Shown here in pieces: positions 1-7,797 of a stretch of 64,000 nucleotides of DNA (within the stretch, counting starts at the first letter, position 1; the number at the start of each line of letters is the position of its first letter). This stretch comes from JAFAGO01 sp031987605. GTDB taxonomy: Bacteria; Bacteroidota; Bacteroidia; Flavobacteriales; Weeksellaceae. The stretch spans positions 1-64,000 of the forward strand of contig DALZZF010000015.1 in assembly GCA_031987605.1 (NCBI GenBank), in the 5' to 3' direction. The position numbers were made by a program, and so were the translations under genes. Under the pieces are notes generated by a model. That model was given only the letters and a program-made list of their open reading frames with translations, was not told where the DNA came from and ran no database searches.

Positions 1-85
1 GACCTGTTTATTTATCCTATTAATATTGCATTTTTCGATTTGTTTATTTTTTTATCGGACAACAATGTAAAAAAATAAAAAAACT

Positions 86-109
86 GTAACAATTCCATAA
101 GTTTGTTAC
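86..109 (+). promoter_or_regulatory. Candidate promoter -7 box and inverted-repeat operator of the ECF sigma gene
   Basis: A perfect flavobacterial -7 element TAAGTTTG lies at 98-105, 25 bases before the sigma-factor start codon. It is spanned by a perfect 7-bp inverted repeat, GTAACAA at 86-92 and TTGTTAC at 103-109, with a 10-base spacer. No TTG sits at the usual -33 distance. The arrangement could be a repressor site or an autoregulated sigma-dependent promoter; which one is inference. Confidence 0.45.
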
Positions 110-130
110 TTACTGAAAAGAAAGAAAAGA

Positions 131-622
131 ATGACCTCAACAGAACATGAGTTTTTGGAAAGAATGGAAAAACACAAAGGCGTGATTTTCAAAATTTCCC
201 GCATGTATATGGAAAATCTGGACGACCAGAAGGATCTTTTTCAGGAAATTACTTATCAGGTTTGGAAATCCTATACCTCTTTTGAAGGAAAAAGTGAATT
301 TTCAACATGGCTGTACCGGATTGCTTTAAACACGGCCATCGTTTTCCTAAAATCCGAAAAAAAACGGAGCATTATTCAAAATGAAGATGTCCATCAGTTC
401 AAACTGAAAGAAGAAGAATACAATTTTCAGGACGAGCATAATCTGAAGAAAATGTATGAAGCCATTCAAAAGCTCAATCCGATTGATAAAGCATTAATTT
501 TCTATTATCTGGAAGATATTTCGGGGAAAGAAATGGCAGAAAACATGGGGATTTCCGAGGTTAATGCCAGAGTTAAACTGAACCGCGCCAAAGAAAAACT
601 AAAAAAACTGGTTGAACATTAA
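131..622 (+). CDS. ECF-type RNA polymerase sigma factor
   Basis: This 163-residue protein has the two-domain layout of extracytoplasmic-function sigma factors. Region 2 spans about residues 18-75, with the DLFQEI and FSTWLYRIALN segments that contact core polymerase and the -10 element. Region 4 spans about residues 112-160, where ALIFYYLEDISGKEMAENMG forms a helix-turn-helix for the -35 element. ECF factors redirect transcription to stress or envelope regulons. The next gene, 57 bases downstream on the same strand, encodes a membrane protein in the position normally held by an anti-sigma factor. The regulon cannot be told from the sequence. Confidence 0.93.
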   Translation: MTSTEHEFLERMEKHKGVIFKISRMYMENLDDQKDLFQEITYQVWKSYTSFEGKSEFSTWLYRIALNTAIVFLKSEKKRSIIQNEDVHQFKLKEEEYNFQDEHNLKKMYEAIQKLNPIDKALIFYYLEDISGKEMAENMGISEVNARVKLNRAKEKLKKLVEH

Positions 623-679
623 AATATCATTAACCTCCGCAAGATTCCCTGTTTAGGAAATGTTTTAAAAATAAAAATT

Positions 680-1267
680 ATGGAATTAGACGATTTAAAA
701 AAACTCTATAAAAAAGAAGAAATCACCGAAACCCCGGAAATTTCATTAGAAAAACAGAAAGAAATTCATCTTCCGCTGGAAAAAATCCGGAAAAATATGC
801 GTCTGGAATTTTGGAGCACACTGGTGATGTTTGTATTCATCTTTATTTTTATGGCATTGATGCCGGGATCTTTTCGGTTTAAATTTTATGTGATTGTGCT
901 GGTTTCTTCCATGGTTGTGGTGACTTTATTTTTCTATTCAAAATTTTTCACACTCTACAAAGAAATTGGAAATCTGAATATGAAAACCTCGGATTCATTA
1001 AAGGATTTGATTTTTCAGTTTGCGCTGAACAAGCAATATTATTTCTCGTTTTATATCAGTTTTGCGCCATTTCTGGTTTGTGAAATGATGATTATCAACG
1101 AATTTTATCCGGGCGGAAATCACACCGATTTTAAAATGGCAATCATGTTTATTTCTGTATTGGTTTTCACCATGCTGCTGCTGGTTTGGATGGGGAAAAT
1201 CTGGTTCCGATATTTTTACGGCAAATACATTGAAAAAGTAGAGCGCATTTACAAAAATTTGCAATAA
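680..1267 (+). CDS. Membrane protein, probable partner of the ECF sigma factor
   Basis: The protein has 195 residues. It opens with a charged cytoplasmic stretch of about 42 residues rich in Lys and Glu, followed by four hydrophobic segments at about 45-67, 69-92, 120-140 and 155-175 and a short basic tail. I do not recognise a named family. In Bacteroidota many sigma factors of this type are co-transcribed with a small membrane protein whose N-terminal cytoplasmic part may hold the sigma factor; that role is inferred from position only. It has no zinc-binding anti-sigma HxxxCxxC motif. A strong hairpin follows the stop. Confidence 0.7.
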   Translation: MELDDLKKLYKKEEITETPEISLEKQKEIHLPLEKIRKNMRLEFWSTLVMFVFIFIFMALMPGSFRFKFYVIVLVSSMVVVTLFFYSKFFTLYKEIGNLNMKTSDSLKDLIFQFALNKQYYFSFYISFAPFLVCEMMIINEFYPGGNHTDFKMAIMFISVLVFTMLLLVWMGKIWFRYFYGKYIEKVERIYKNLQ

Positions 1268-1269
1268 AA

Positions 1270-1297
1270 AACTCCCCGAATTTTGGGGAGTTTATCA
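1270..1297. terminator. Bidirectional terminator hairpin between convergent genes
   Basis: AACTCCCC at 1270-1277 pairs with GGGGAGTT at 1285-1292 around a 7-base loop. It has A residues on one side and T residues on the other, so it can end both the sigma/membrane-protein transcript and the leftward HdeD-like gene. Confidence 0.8.
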
Positions 1298-1314
1298 ATG
1301 CTATAAAGACTTTT

Positions 1315-1848
1315 CTATCGTAATTTTCGCAAAGAAAAAGCCAATGCGGTCTGGAAAAAACCGATAAAAATAAAAGCCAGAGCGGTATACAGAATCACAG
1401 TAAATCCGCCTAAAACCGGATTAAACAAAATCAATGTTCCCAGAATTACGCCAAGAATACCGAAAAGAAGGGTAATCACCCAAGATGAGGCGTTCATTTC
1501 CTTCAAATCCATTGCAAAACCAATACTGGAAACGGAACGGAAAAGAATAATAAAACCAACATACAACGATAATACTGAAGCAGAAAGAACCGGCGACGAA
1601 AGCAGCCAAATCCCAAAAACCAAATCTACAATCCCGAAAACCAATCCCCAAACCCAGTTCTTTTGCTGAGTATTTCCAAAAGCTCTGAAAATTTCAAAAA
1701 TACCGCTGACGAAAAAAGCAGCAGCAAAAACCATTGATAAGGCGAGGTAGGAGGAAGCTGGCGTTCGGAAAATCCATATTCCGGCAATAATGAAAAGAAT
1801 ACCGCTCAGCAGCGGCAGATACCAAAATTTTGAAGGTGACTGTGCCAT
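1315..1848 (-). CDS. HdeD/DUF308 family membrane protein
   Basis: This 177-residue protein is almost entirely hydrophobic, with six predicted membrane segments arranged as three helical hairpins, the layout of the DUF308/HdeD family. In Escherichia coli HdeD is linked to acid resistance; for bacterial homologues the biochemical function is unknown. Glycine-rich turns between helices (FGIVDLVFGIWLL, FGILGVILGTLIL) are typical of the family. It is read alone, with a terminator on each side, so it appears monocistronic. A TATCTTTA box at 1873-1880 on the minus strand, one base off the -7 consensus, may be its promoter. Confidence 0.85.
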   Translation of the reverse strand: MAQSPSKFWYLPLLSGILFIIAGIWIFRTPASSYLALSMVFAAAFFVSGIFEIFRAFGNTQQKNWVWGLVFGIVDLVFGIWLLSSPVLSASVLSLYVGFIILFRSVSSIGFAMDLKEMNASSWVITLLFGILGVILGTLILFNPVLGGFTVILYTALAFIFIGFFQTALAFSLRKLR

Positions 1849-1913
1849 AATTTTTTGTTTTTTTTTACCTAGTAAAGATACTTCATTTCATCCTAAAATC
1901 CTGATTAATACCA

Positions 1914-1948
1914 AAAAAAGAAGCTTCCCAATGAGAAACTTCTTTTTA
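1914..1948 (-). terminator. Terminator of the isocitrate dehydrogenase gene
   Basis: On the minus strand AAAAAGAAG-type sequence pairs with CTTCTTTTT around a short loop, 20 bases past the icd stop, and ends in a T-run. It separates icd from the HdeD-like gene that follows in the same direction. Confidence 0.7.
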
Positions 1949-1966
1949 TTATTTTGAATGGAAATT

Positions 1967-4186
1967 TTAAATTCCGTTAACAATCGAATCCAAAGTAGCA
2001 CTTGGGCGCATCGCTGCATATTCTTTGTTTTCATCCGGTTTGTAATAACCACCGATGTCCTGAGGTTTTCCCTGTGCACCAATCAGTTCAGCATTTATTT
2101 TTTCTTCATTTTCAGAAAATGCTTTGGCAACAGGCGCAAAATGAGCAGCAATTTCAGCATCTTTGGTTTGATTTGCCAATGCTTCAGCCCAATACATCGC
2201 CAGATAAAAATGTGAACCTCTGTTGTCGATTCCGCCTAATTTTCTTGCAGGAGATTTGTCTTCCGCCAGAAATTTTGCATTGGCTTCATCCAATGCATCG
2301 GCCAAAACCTGTGCTTTCGGATTGTTCTGGGTTTGCGCCAAATGTTCAAGACTTGCCTGTAATGCGAGGAATTCACCAAGAGAATCCCATCTCAAATAAC
2401 CTTCTTCCAGAAACTGCTCGATATGTTTCGGGGCAGAACCTCCGGCTCCGGTTTCAAATAAACCACCACCATTCATCAAAGGAACAATAGAAAGCATTTT
2501 TGCAGAAGTTCCGAGTTCCAGAATAGGGAAGAGGTCGGTTAAATAATCCCTCAACACATTTCCGGAAACCGAAATGGTGTCTTTCCCTTCTCTTGCTCTT
2601 TCCAGAGTTTCGGTCATCGCATCTTTCACATCAAGGATTTTGATGTCGAGACCTGTGGTATCGTGGTCTTTCAGGTATTTTTCAACTTTTTTGATGATTT
2701 CGCGGTCGTGTGCACGGTCTTTATCCAGCCAGAAAATCGCAGGCGTTTCTGAAAGTCGGGCTCTGTTCACGGCGAGTTTTACCCAATCCTGAATCGGAGC
2801 ATCTTTTACCTGACACATTCTGAAAATATCGTTTTTTTCCACTTTTTGAGACAGAAGAACATTTCCGGCTTCATCCTGAACTTCCACCGTTCCGTCTGCA
2901 TCAATCTGAAAAGTTTTGTCGTGTGAGCCGTATTCTTCTGCTTTTTGCGCCATCAGTCCGACATTCGGAACAGAACCCATGGTTGCAGGATCCATTTTTC
3001 CGTGTTTTTTCATATCGTCAATAGCTGCGGAATAGAAACCGGCGTAAGAACGATCCGGAATAATGATTTCGGTATCTTCTTCTTTGCCGTCTTTGTTCCA
3101 CATTTTTCCGCCTCCGCGAATCAAAGCTGCCATTGAAGCATCCACAATCACATCGGAAGGAACATGGAAATTGGTAATGCCTTTATCGGAATTTACCATG
3201 GCGATTCTTGGTCCGTTTTCAATGGTTTTTTCAATATCGGCTTTGATGTCGGCTTCCTGAGCATTTCCTTTGATTTTTTCAAAAAGATCGGCTAAACCGT
3301 TGTTTGGATTGATGTCCAGCTCCTTGAAAGTTGCTGCATATTTTGTAAATACATCTTTGAAATAGGTTTCCACAACCGCACCAAAAATAATCGGATCGGA
3401 AATTTTCATCATCGTGGCTTTCAGGTGTGCGGAAAGCAGAATATCTTTTTCTTTTGCGGCATCAATGGCGGTTTGTACAAAGGCTTTCAAAGCATTCAGA
3501 TTCATTACCGAAGAATCGATAATTTCTCCAGCTTTTAAAGGAGCAAAATCTTTCAGAACTTTTTCAGAACCGTCATTTCCTTTGAAAACGATTCTGTATT
3601 TCGTGGCATTTTCAATTGTTGTGGAAGTTTCGGTTCCGTAGAAATCTCCGGTTTGCATGTGCGCAACTTCGGTTTTGCTTTCGGAAGCCCATTCTCCCAT
3701 TCTGTGCGGATTGGCTTTTGCGTAATTTTTAACGGCTTTCGGAGCACGTCTGTCAGAATTTCCTTCTCTTAACACCGGATTTACCGCGCTTCCCAAAACT
3801 TTTGCATATTTTGCTTTAATGGCTTTTTCTTCCTCATTTTTAGGTTCGGCAGGATAATTCGGAACGGCAAAACCTTTGGACTGCAGTTCTGCAATCGCTT
3901 CATCCAGCTGCGGAACAGAAGCAGAAATATTCGGAAGTTTGATGATATTGGCATCCGGATGTGTTGCCAGTTCTCCTAATTGTGCCAAAGCATCGGGAAC
4001 TTTTTGCTCGTCGTTCAGGAATTCCGGGAAATTGGCAAGGATTCTTCCGGCAAGGGAAATGTCCGGTACTTCAATTTCGATATTGGCAGAATGAGTATAT
4101 GCTTTCACAATCGGCAAAAGGGAATGTGTGGCCAGCATCGGCGCCTCATCAGTTAAGGTGTAGTAGATTTTTGATTTGTCTGACAT
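1967..4186 (-). CDS. icd: NADP-dependent isocitrate dehydrogenase, monomeric type
   Basis: The enzyme oxidises isocitrate to 2-oxoglutarate and CO2 with NADP+ in the cytosolic citric acid cycle. The product is 739 residues when started at the ATG at 4186 (MSDKSKIYYTLTDEAP), the usual length of the monomeric Icd2 family; an in-frame ATG eight codons upstream makes an atypical N-terminus and is disfavoured. Visible family signatures include SNSDRR-like GNSDRRAPKAVKNYAK near residue 130, the ETGAGGSAPKH stretch and DNRGSHFYLAMYWAEAL near the C-terminus. This family is unrelated in length to the dimeric 416-residue Icd. A perfect -7 box lies at 4224-4231. Confidence 0.97.
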   Translation of the reverse strand: MSDKSKIYYTLTDEAPMLATHSLLPIVKAYTHSANIEIEVPDISLAGRILANFPEFLNDEQKVPDALAQLGELATHPDANIIKLPNISASVPQLDEAIAELQSKGFAVPNYPAEPKNEEEKAIKAKYAKVLGSAVNPVLREGNSDRRAPKAVKNYAKANPHRMGEWASESKTEVAHMQTGDFYGTETSTTIENATKYRIVFKGNDGSEKVLKDFAPLKAGEIIDSSVMNLNALKAFVQTAIDAAKEKDILLSAHLKATMMKISDPIIFGAVVETYFKDVFTKYAATFKELDINPNNGLADLFEKIKGNAQEADIKADIEKTIENGPRIAMVNSDKGITNFHVPSDVIVDASMAALIRGGGKMWNKDGKEEDTEIIIPDRSYAGFYSAAIDDMKKHGKMDPATMGSVPNVGLMAQKAEEYGSHDKTFQIDADGTVEVQDEAGNVLLSQKVEKNDIFRMCQVKDAPIQDWVKLAVNRARLSETPAIFWLDKDRAHDREIIKKVEKYLKDHDTTGLDIKILDVKDAMTETLERAREGKDTISVSGNVLRDYLTDLFPILELGTSAKMLSIVPLMNGGGLFETGAGGSAPKHIEQFLEEGYLRWDSLGEFLALQASLEHLAQTQNNPKAQVLADALDEANAKFLAEDKSPARKLGGIDNRGSHFYLAMYWAEALANQTKDAEIAAHFAPVAKAFSENEEKINAELIGAQGKPQDIGGYYKPDENKEYAAMRPSATLDSIVNGI

Positions 4187-4223
4187 TATGATATTTGTTT
4201 TTATTTCCAAATTTTAAGGAACA

Positions 4224-4231
4224 CAAATGTA
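4224..4231 (-). promoter_or_regulatory. -7 promoter element of icd
   Basis: TACATTTG on the minus strand matches TAnnTTTG exactly and lies 37 bases before the chosen start. It lies upstream of both candidate ATGs, so it does not by itself decide the start. No clear TTG is present at -33. Confidence 0.5.
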
Positions 4232-4260
4232 GTGATTTCGCTTAAAATTCTTTGTATTTA

Positions 4261-4296
4261 AAAAAAATCATTCCGTTTTATGGGAATGATTTTTTT
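4261..4296. terminator. Orphan terminator-like hairpin
   Basis: A 7-A run followed by TCATTCC pairs with GGAATGA followed by a T-run, giving a symmetric bidirectional terminator shape. No gene ends next to it: icd starts to its left and the toxin-antitoxin genes start to its right. Confidence 0.5.
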
Positions 4297-4469
4297 GATG
4301 GTGAAAATCTGTTCATTATCATGAATTCGATGTAATATGTTGAAAATCAAATCAAATTTTGATTTATAAATTAAAAAATGATTTTGTGCTGCCTGAAATT
4401 TTCTATTTCCGAAATAAGCAACATCATTTTATTTAAGCGGATGAAGTGAAAATAAAATGATTGACATGC

Positions 4470-4545
4470 TACGATATCGTATTCAAAATTATACATGAAA
4501 ACAAGATTTGTTTTTTACGTAACTTATTATTATTTTTACACGTAA
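4470..4545 (+). promoter_or_regulatory. Promoter and candidate operators of the toxin-antitoxin operon
   Basis: A TTG at 4508-4510, a 20-base spacer and TATTTTTA at 4531-4538 (one mismatch to TAnnTTTG) form a plausible promoter. Around it are the palindrome TTACGTAA at 4515-4522, the related TTACACGTAA at 4536-4545, and a separate 12-bp perfect palindrome TACGATATCGTA at 4470-4481. Ribbon-helix-helix antitoxins usually bind such short repeated sites to autoregulate; binding here is inferred. Confidence 0.5.
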
Positions 4546-4557
4546 ATTAAAAATGTG

Positions 4558-4803
4558 ATGAATACAAAACTAACTTTGAATCTGAACAAAAGTATAATTG
4601 AAAATGCTAAAGATTATGCAAAAGAAAATAGAATAAGTCTTTCAAAACTAATTGAAAATTATCTGAATTCTCTTACTAAAAAACAACAAAAGGAAATCAA
4701 AATAAGTCCTCTTGTTGAAAGTTTGACCGGCATAGTTCCAAGTGAAGATCATGAAACAAACAACGATGATCGATATGATTATTTAAGCCAAAAATATTCG
4801 TGA
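4558..4803 (+). CDS. DUF6364-type ribbon-helix-helix antitoxin
   Basis: The product is an 81-residue protein starting at the ATG at 4558 (a GTG codon directly before it is also in frame). Residues 5-45 (KLTLNLNKSIIENAKDYAKE, then an ISLSKLIENYL segment) fit a ribbon-helix-helix DNA-binding fold as in the DUF6364 family of antitoxins. The tail (about 50-81) is acidic and polar and probably wraps the toxin. The stop codon overlaps the toxin start as TGATG, which indicates translational coupling. In such pairs the antitoxin neutralises the PIN RNase and represses the operon. Confidence 0.85.
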   Translation: MNTKLTLNLNKSIIENAKDYAKENRISLSKLIENYLNSLTKKQQKEIKISPLVESLTGIVPSEDHETNNDDRYDYLSQKYS

Positions 4804-5207
4804 TGGAGAAGATTTTTGTGGATGCAAATATCATAATGGATTTGTTGGAAAAAAGAGATGAATTTTATCTGGAAGCTCAGGAACTTTTCACGCTTTCAGA
4901 CAAAAATAACGCGAATCTGTATGTATCTGCTTTAACTTTAGCAAATGTTCATTTTTTGCTTTTTAAACATTTAAAAATGGAAGCCCGAAAGGTTTTAGCA
5001 AAATTCAAAGTTCTTGTAGAAGTCCTTGCGGTAGATGATAAAATAATAGATTTAGCATTAACTTCTGATTTTAAAGATTTTGAAGATGCTGTTCAATATT
5101 ATACAGCAATTGAAAATGAAATGGACATCATAATTACGCGAAATAAAAAAGATTTCAAGAATGTGGATTTACCAATTTTGACCGCCAGAGAATTTTTGAA
5201 CCGCTAA
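4803..5207 (+). CDS. PIN-domain ribonuclease toxin
   Basis: This 134-residue protein begins MEKIFVDANIIMDLL, giving the first acidic residue of the PIN active site (Asp7). Further conserved acidic positions are visible in SDFKDFEDAVQYYTA and in the DIIITRNKKDF strand near residue 112. PIN toxins are Mg2+-dependent RNases, often cleaving tRNA or mRNA when released from the antitoxin. The start at 4803 overlaps the antitoxin stop by one base; the earlier GTG at 4800 is less likely. All active-site positions look intact, so the toxin is probably functional. Confidence 0.9.
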   Translation: MEKIFVDANIIMDLLEKRDEFYLEAQELFTLSDKNNANLYVSALTLANVHFLLFKHLKMEARKVLAKFKVLVEVLAVDDKIIDLALTSDFKDFEDAVQYYTAIENEMDIIITRNKKDFKNVDLPILTAREFLNR

Positions 5208-5342
5208 ATCGCGATGTTGAATAAAATATGGAGCAGAAGAATGCAAAAGTGAAATCTACATTGCTTCTACTGCCGCTATTTTACTATTTTGATAATGTTT
5301 TTTTAAGAATTGTCGAAATTTCAGTTTCAATTCCTTTACAGA

Positions 5343-6950
5343 TTAAAATAAAAACTTCGTACTCAAAAAACTCGATTCCTGTTCGCTGACAATGGTATTG
5401 AATATTTCTTTATTTTCATCCGTGAGTTTTGTGGCAACCATTGTTCGGATCGAAAAAGACCGCAAAGCATCGTAAACAGAAAGGGTACCTTCCGCAGAAT
5501 CTTTTCTTCCGGTAAACGGAAAAACATCCGGACCTCTTTGCGATTGTGTATTGATGTTTACGCGGGAAACAAGATTCACAAATCCGTCAATCATTTTGGC
5601 GATTTCCAGATGATTGTTGCTGAAAATGCTCACCTGTTGCCCGAAATTACTCTGGATCATATAATCCACCGGTTCCTGCAGGTTTTTAAATGAAACAATC
5701 GGAACTACGGGACCAAACTGTTCTACGTTGTACACTTTCATGTTTGATGTTACCGGAAATAAAACGGTTGGTGCATAGAGATTTCCTACGGAAATTCCGC
5801 CGTTTTCATTTACGATTTTGGCTCCTTTCGACAACGCATCTTCTACCAAATTGTTGAGATATTCCACTTTTCCTTCCTCGGGAAGCGGTGTGATTAGAGC
5901 GTTATCCCAAGGCATTCCTGCTTTCAGCTGGTCTACTTTTTCGGAAAATTTACGGATGAATTCTTCGGCAATATCTTCATGAACGAACAAAATTTTCAGG
6001 GCAGTACAGCGCTGTCCGTTAAAAGAGAGCGAACCGGCAACACATTCACTCACCGCTGTGGAAATATCGGCATCTTTCAGGATAATTCCCGGGTTTTTGG
6101 CATCCAGACCGAGAATGGAACGCAGGCGGTTCACCTTTGGATGTGCTTTTTTCAGCTGATCGGCCACTTTGCTGGAAGCAATCAATGTCAGAACATTGAT
6201 TTTCCCTGTGTTCATCATGGGTTCAATAACTTCTGCACCTTTTCCGTAAATATAATTAATCACGCCTTTCGGAAAACTTTTCTGGAGGGCTTTGCTTAAA
6301 GCGTAATGCAGCAAACATCCGTATTTCGGAGGTTTAAATAGAACCACATTTCCCATAATCAATGCCGGAATCAGCAGCGTATAGGTTTCGTTTAACGGAT
6401 AATTGTAAGGGCCGATACAAAGCGTAATTCCCAACGGTGATCTCCGGATCTGGCCAATAATATCGCTTTCAATGGTAAATGAAGCACTTTTGCGGTCGAG
6501 GTCTTTTAATGCATTAATGGTATCATAAATATAAGCAACCGTACGGTCGAATTCCTTTTCGGAATCGGCGCGGTTTTTCCCGATTTCCCACATGAGCAGC
6601 TGTACTACATCTTCCCGAAGGGTAATCATTTCTTTGATGAATATCTGCACATGCTCAATACGTTTTTCCACGGACATGGTTGGCCAAAGTCCGAAACCGT
6701 TGTCGTAGGCTTCTACTGCTGCATCCAGACATTCCATTGCTTCGGGAAGTCCTGCATTTGGAATTTTACCGAGATAAATTTTCTCAAGAATACCGTCGTT
6801 ATTGGTTTCAACAGCCGAATAGACTTCTTTAAATTCTTTGTTCCAAGGTTTGAATGTTCCGTTTACCAGATATTCAGTTTGTTCGACAAGCGGATGGATT
6901 AAGCCGTTTTTGGCGGGAAAAATGTTCACATCATTGGGGAAATTTGCCAT
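5343..6950 (-). CDS. gapN: NADP-dependent (non-phosphorylating) glyceraldehyde-3-phosphate dehydrogenase, aldehyde dehydrogenase superfamily
   Basis: The product has 535 residues from the ATG at 6950 (MANFPNDVNIFPAKNG). The upstream ATG at 7010 adds 20 residues but would lie before the perfect -7 box at 6972-6979, so it is rejected. The catalytic Cys is visible in NGQRCTALKILF near residue 305. The protein resembles the bacterial NADP-GAPDH subgroup, which oxidises glyceraldehyde 3-phosphate directly to 3-phosphoglycerate and makes NADPH. At the place of the usual ELGGK general-base Glu it reads GLDAKNP, so Gly replaces Glu. The substrate assignment comes from family resemblance; another aldehyde is possible. 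Confidence 0.85.
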   Translation of the reverse strand: MANFPNDVNIFPAKNGLIHPLVEQTEYLVNGTFKPWNKEFKEVYSAVETNNDGILEKIYLGKIPNAGLPEAMECLDAAVEAYDNGFGLWPTMSVEKRIEHVQIFIKEMITLREDVVQLLMWEIGKNRADSEKEFDRTVAYIYDTINALKDLDRKSASFTIESDIIGQIRRSPLGITLCIGPYNYPLNETYTLLIPALIMGNVVLFKPPKYGCLLHYALSKALQKSFPKGVINYIYGKGAEVIEPMMNTGKINVLTLIASSKVADQLKKAHPKVNRLRSILGLDAKNPGIILKDADISTAVSECVAGSLSFNGQRCTALKILFVHEDIAEEFIRKFSEKVDQLKAGMPWDNALITPLPEEGKVEYLNNLVEDALSKGAKIVNENGGISVGNLYAPTVLFPVTSNMKVYNVEQFGPVVPIVSFKNLQEPVDYMIQSNFGQQVSIFSNNHLEIAKMIDGFVNLVSRVNINTQSQRGPDVFPFTGRKDSAEGTLSVYDALRSFSIRTMVATKLTDENKEIFNTIVSEQESSFLSTKFLF

Positions 6951-6971
6951 ATATTTTGTTTTTAAGTCTAT

Positions 6972-6979
6972 CAAAGGTA
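6972..6979 (-). promoter_or_regulatory. -7 promoter element of gapN
   Basis: TACCTTTG on the minus strand matches TAnnTTTG exactly, 21 bases before the start at 6950. It lies downstream of the alternative ATG at 7010, which argues for the shorter protein. Confidence 0.5.
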
Positions 6980-7010
6980 TTAAATCTTCTTCGACTTCTG
7001 TGCAGTGCAT

Positions 7011-7038
7011 AAAAAAACACCTGAAAAAATTTCAGGTG
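7011..7038 (-). terminator. Terminator of dps
   Basis: CACCTGAAA at 7018-7026 pairs with TTTCAGGTG at 7030-7038 around an AAA loop. On the minus strand it is followed by seven T residues and lies 29 bases past the dps stop. Confidence 0.85.
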
Positions 7039-7067
7039 CTTCAAAAATAACCTCTTAAATGTTTCTC

Positions 7068-7547
7068 TTATTTCAAGTGTGATCTCAGCATCCAGGCTGT
7101 GGTTTCGTGTTTTTCCATCAGCGTAGTCAGGAAGTCGGAAGTTCCGTAATCATATTCAAATTTTTCATCGATTTTATCTATGCTTTCGCGAAGATACATG
7201 ATTATGGTTTCATGGTCGGACAATAATTCTCTGATGTAAGTCAGACTGTCATTTTTATCAAAACCTTCTTCAGTAAGATGGGTAAGATCCAAATAATCTT
7301 TCATGGTTGCAGGTGCATAATGTCCCAGTTTACGGATTCTTTCTGCCACTTCATCCACCACATCTTCCAATTCGGTATACAATTGTTCAAAATACACATG
7401 AATGGTATGGAAATCTTTTCCTTCCACGTTCCAATGGGCATTTCTGGTTTTCAAATACAGTAAAAATTCATCTGCCAAAAGCGGTGCTAAAATTTCGTCG
7501 GAGATTGCCTGAGTTTCTTTTGGTTCAAGACCTATCTGTGTTTTCAT
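7068..7547 (-). CDS. dps: Dps-family ferritin-like DNA/iron protection protein
   Basis: The product has 159 residues from the ATG at 7547 (MKTQIGLEPKETQ); the 32 codons upstream add an atypical extension and are rejected. The inter-subunit ferroxidase ligands of Dps are visible: His in NAHWNVEGKDFHTIH at about 41-55, then Glu/Asp in YTELEDVVDEVAERI at about 62-76. Dps forms a 12-subunit shell that stores iron and uses H2O2 as oxidant, protecting DNA in oxidative stress. The divergently read neighbour is thiol peroxidase, another peroxide-defence gene, so the 250-bp region between them may be a shared stress promoter. Confidence 0.93.
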   Translation of the reverse strand: MKTQIGLEPKETQAISDEILAPLLADEFLLYLKTRNAHWNVEGKDFHTIHVYFEQLYTELEDVVDEVAERIRKLGHYAPATMKDYLDLTHLTEEGFDKNDSLTYIRELLSDHETIIMYLRESIDKIDEKFEYDYGTSDFLTTLMEKHETTAWMLRSHLK

Positions 7548-7561
7548 AATATAAATAATTT

Positions 7562-7594
7562 TAAAGTTATGTTGATTAAATTCATGCGATACAA
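7562..7594 (-). promoter_or_regulatory. Candidate dps promoter
   Basis: On the minus strand a TTG (7592-7594), a 22-base spacer and TAACTTTA (7562-7569, one mismatch) end 14 bases before the dps start. Confidence 0.4.
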
Positions 7595-7760
7595 TTTGCA
7601 AACCCTGAACCAAACCGATGGTTTTTCGTTTTCCATTTTTCATCTACAAAATTGATACAAACTATCGGATTTTGTTTTACAAGTATTTCTTTATTTATTA
7701 TAATATCTTGCTTTTTGGTTTTTTTAACGGTGAATATTTCGGTGCGATTATTCTTTTGAT

Positions 7761-7768
7761 TACTTTTG
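7761..7768 (+). promoter_or_regulatory. -7 promoter element of tpx
   Basis: TACTTTTG matches TAnnTTTG exactly and ends 29 bases before the tpx ATG. A TTG at the -33 distance is missing (TTTC is present instead). Confidence 0.45.
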
Positions 7769-7797
7769 AATTTATCTAAAATTTTAAACCAGTTTTT

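Larger units (their letters stand above)
4187..4557. other. Intergenic region between icd and the toxin-antitoxin pair
   Basis: This 371-bp AT-rich stretch holds no convincing gene. It contains the icd -7 box (minus strand, TACATTTG at 4224-4231), an orphan terminator-like hairpin (4261-4296), a 12-bp perfect palindrome (4470-4481) and the promoter/operator area of the toxin-antitoxin operon (4508-4545). Confidence 0.7.
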
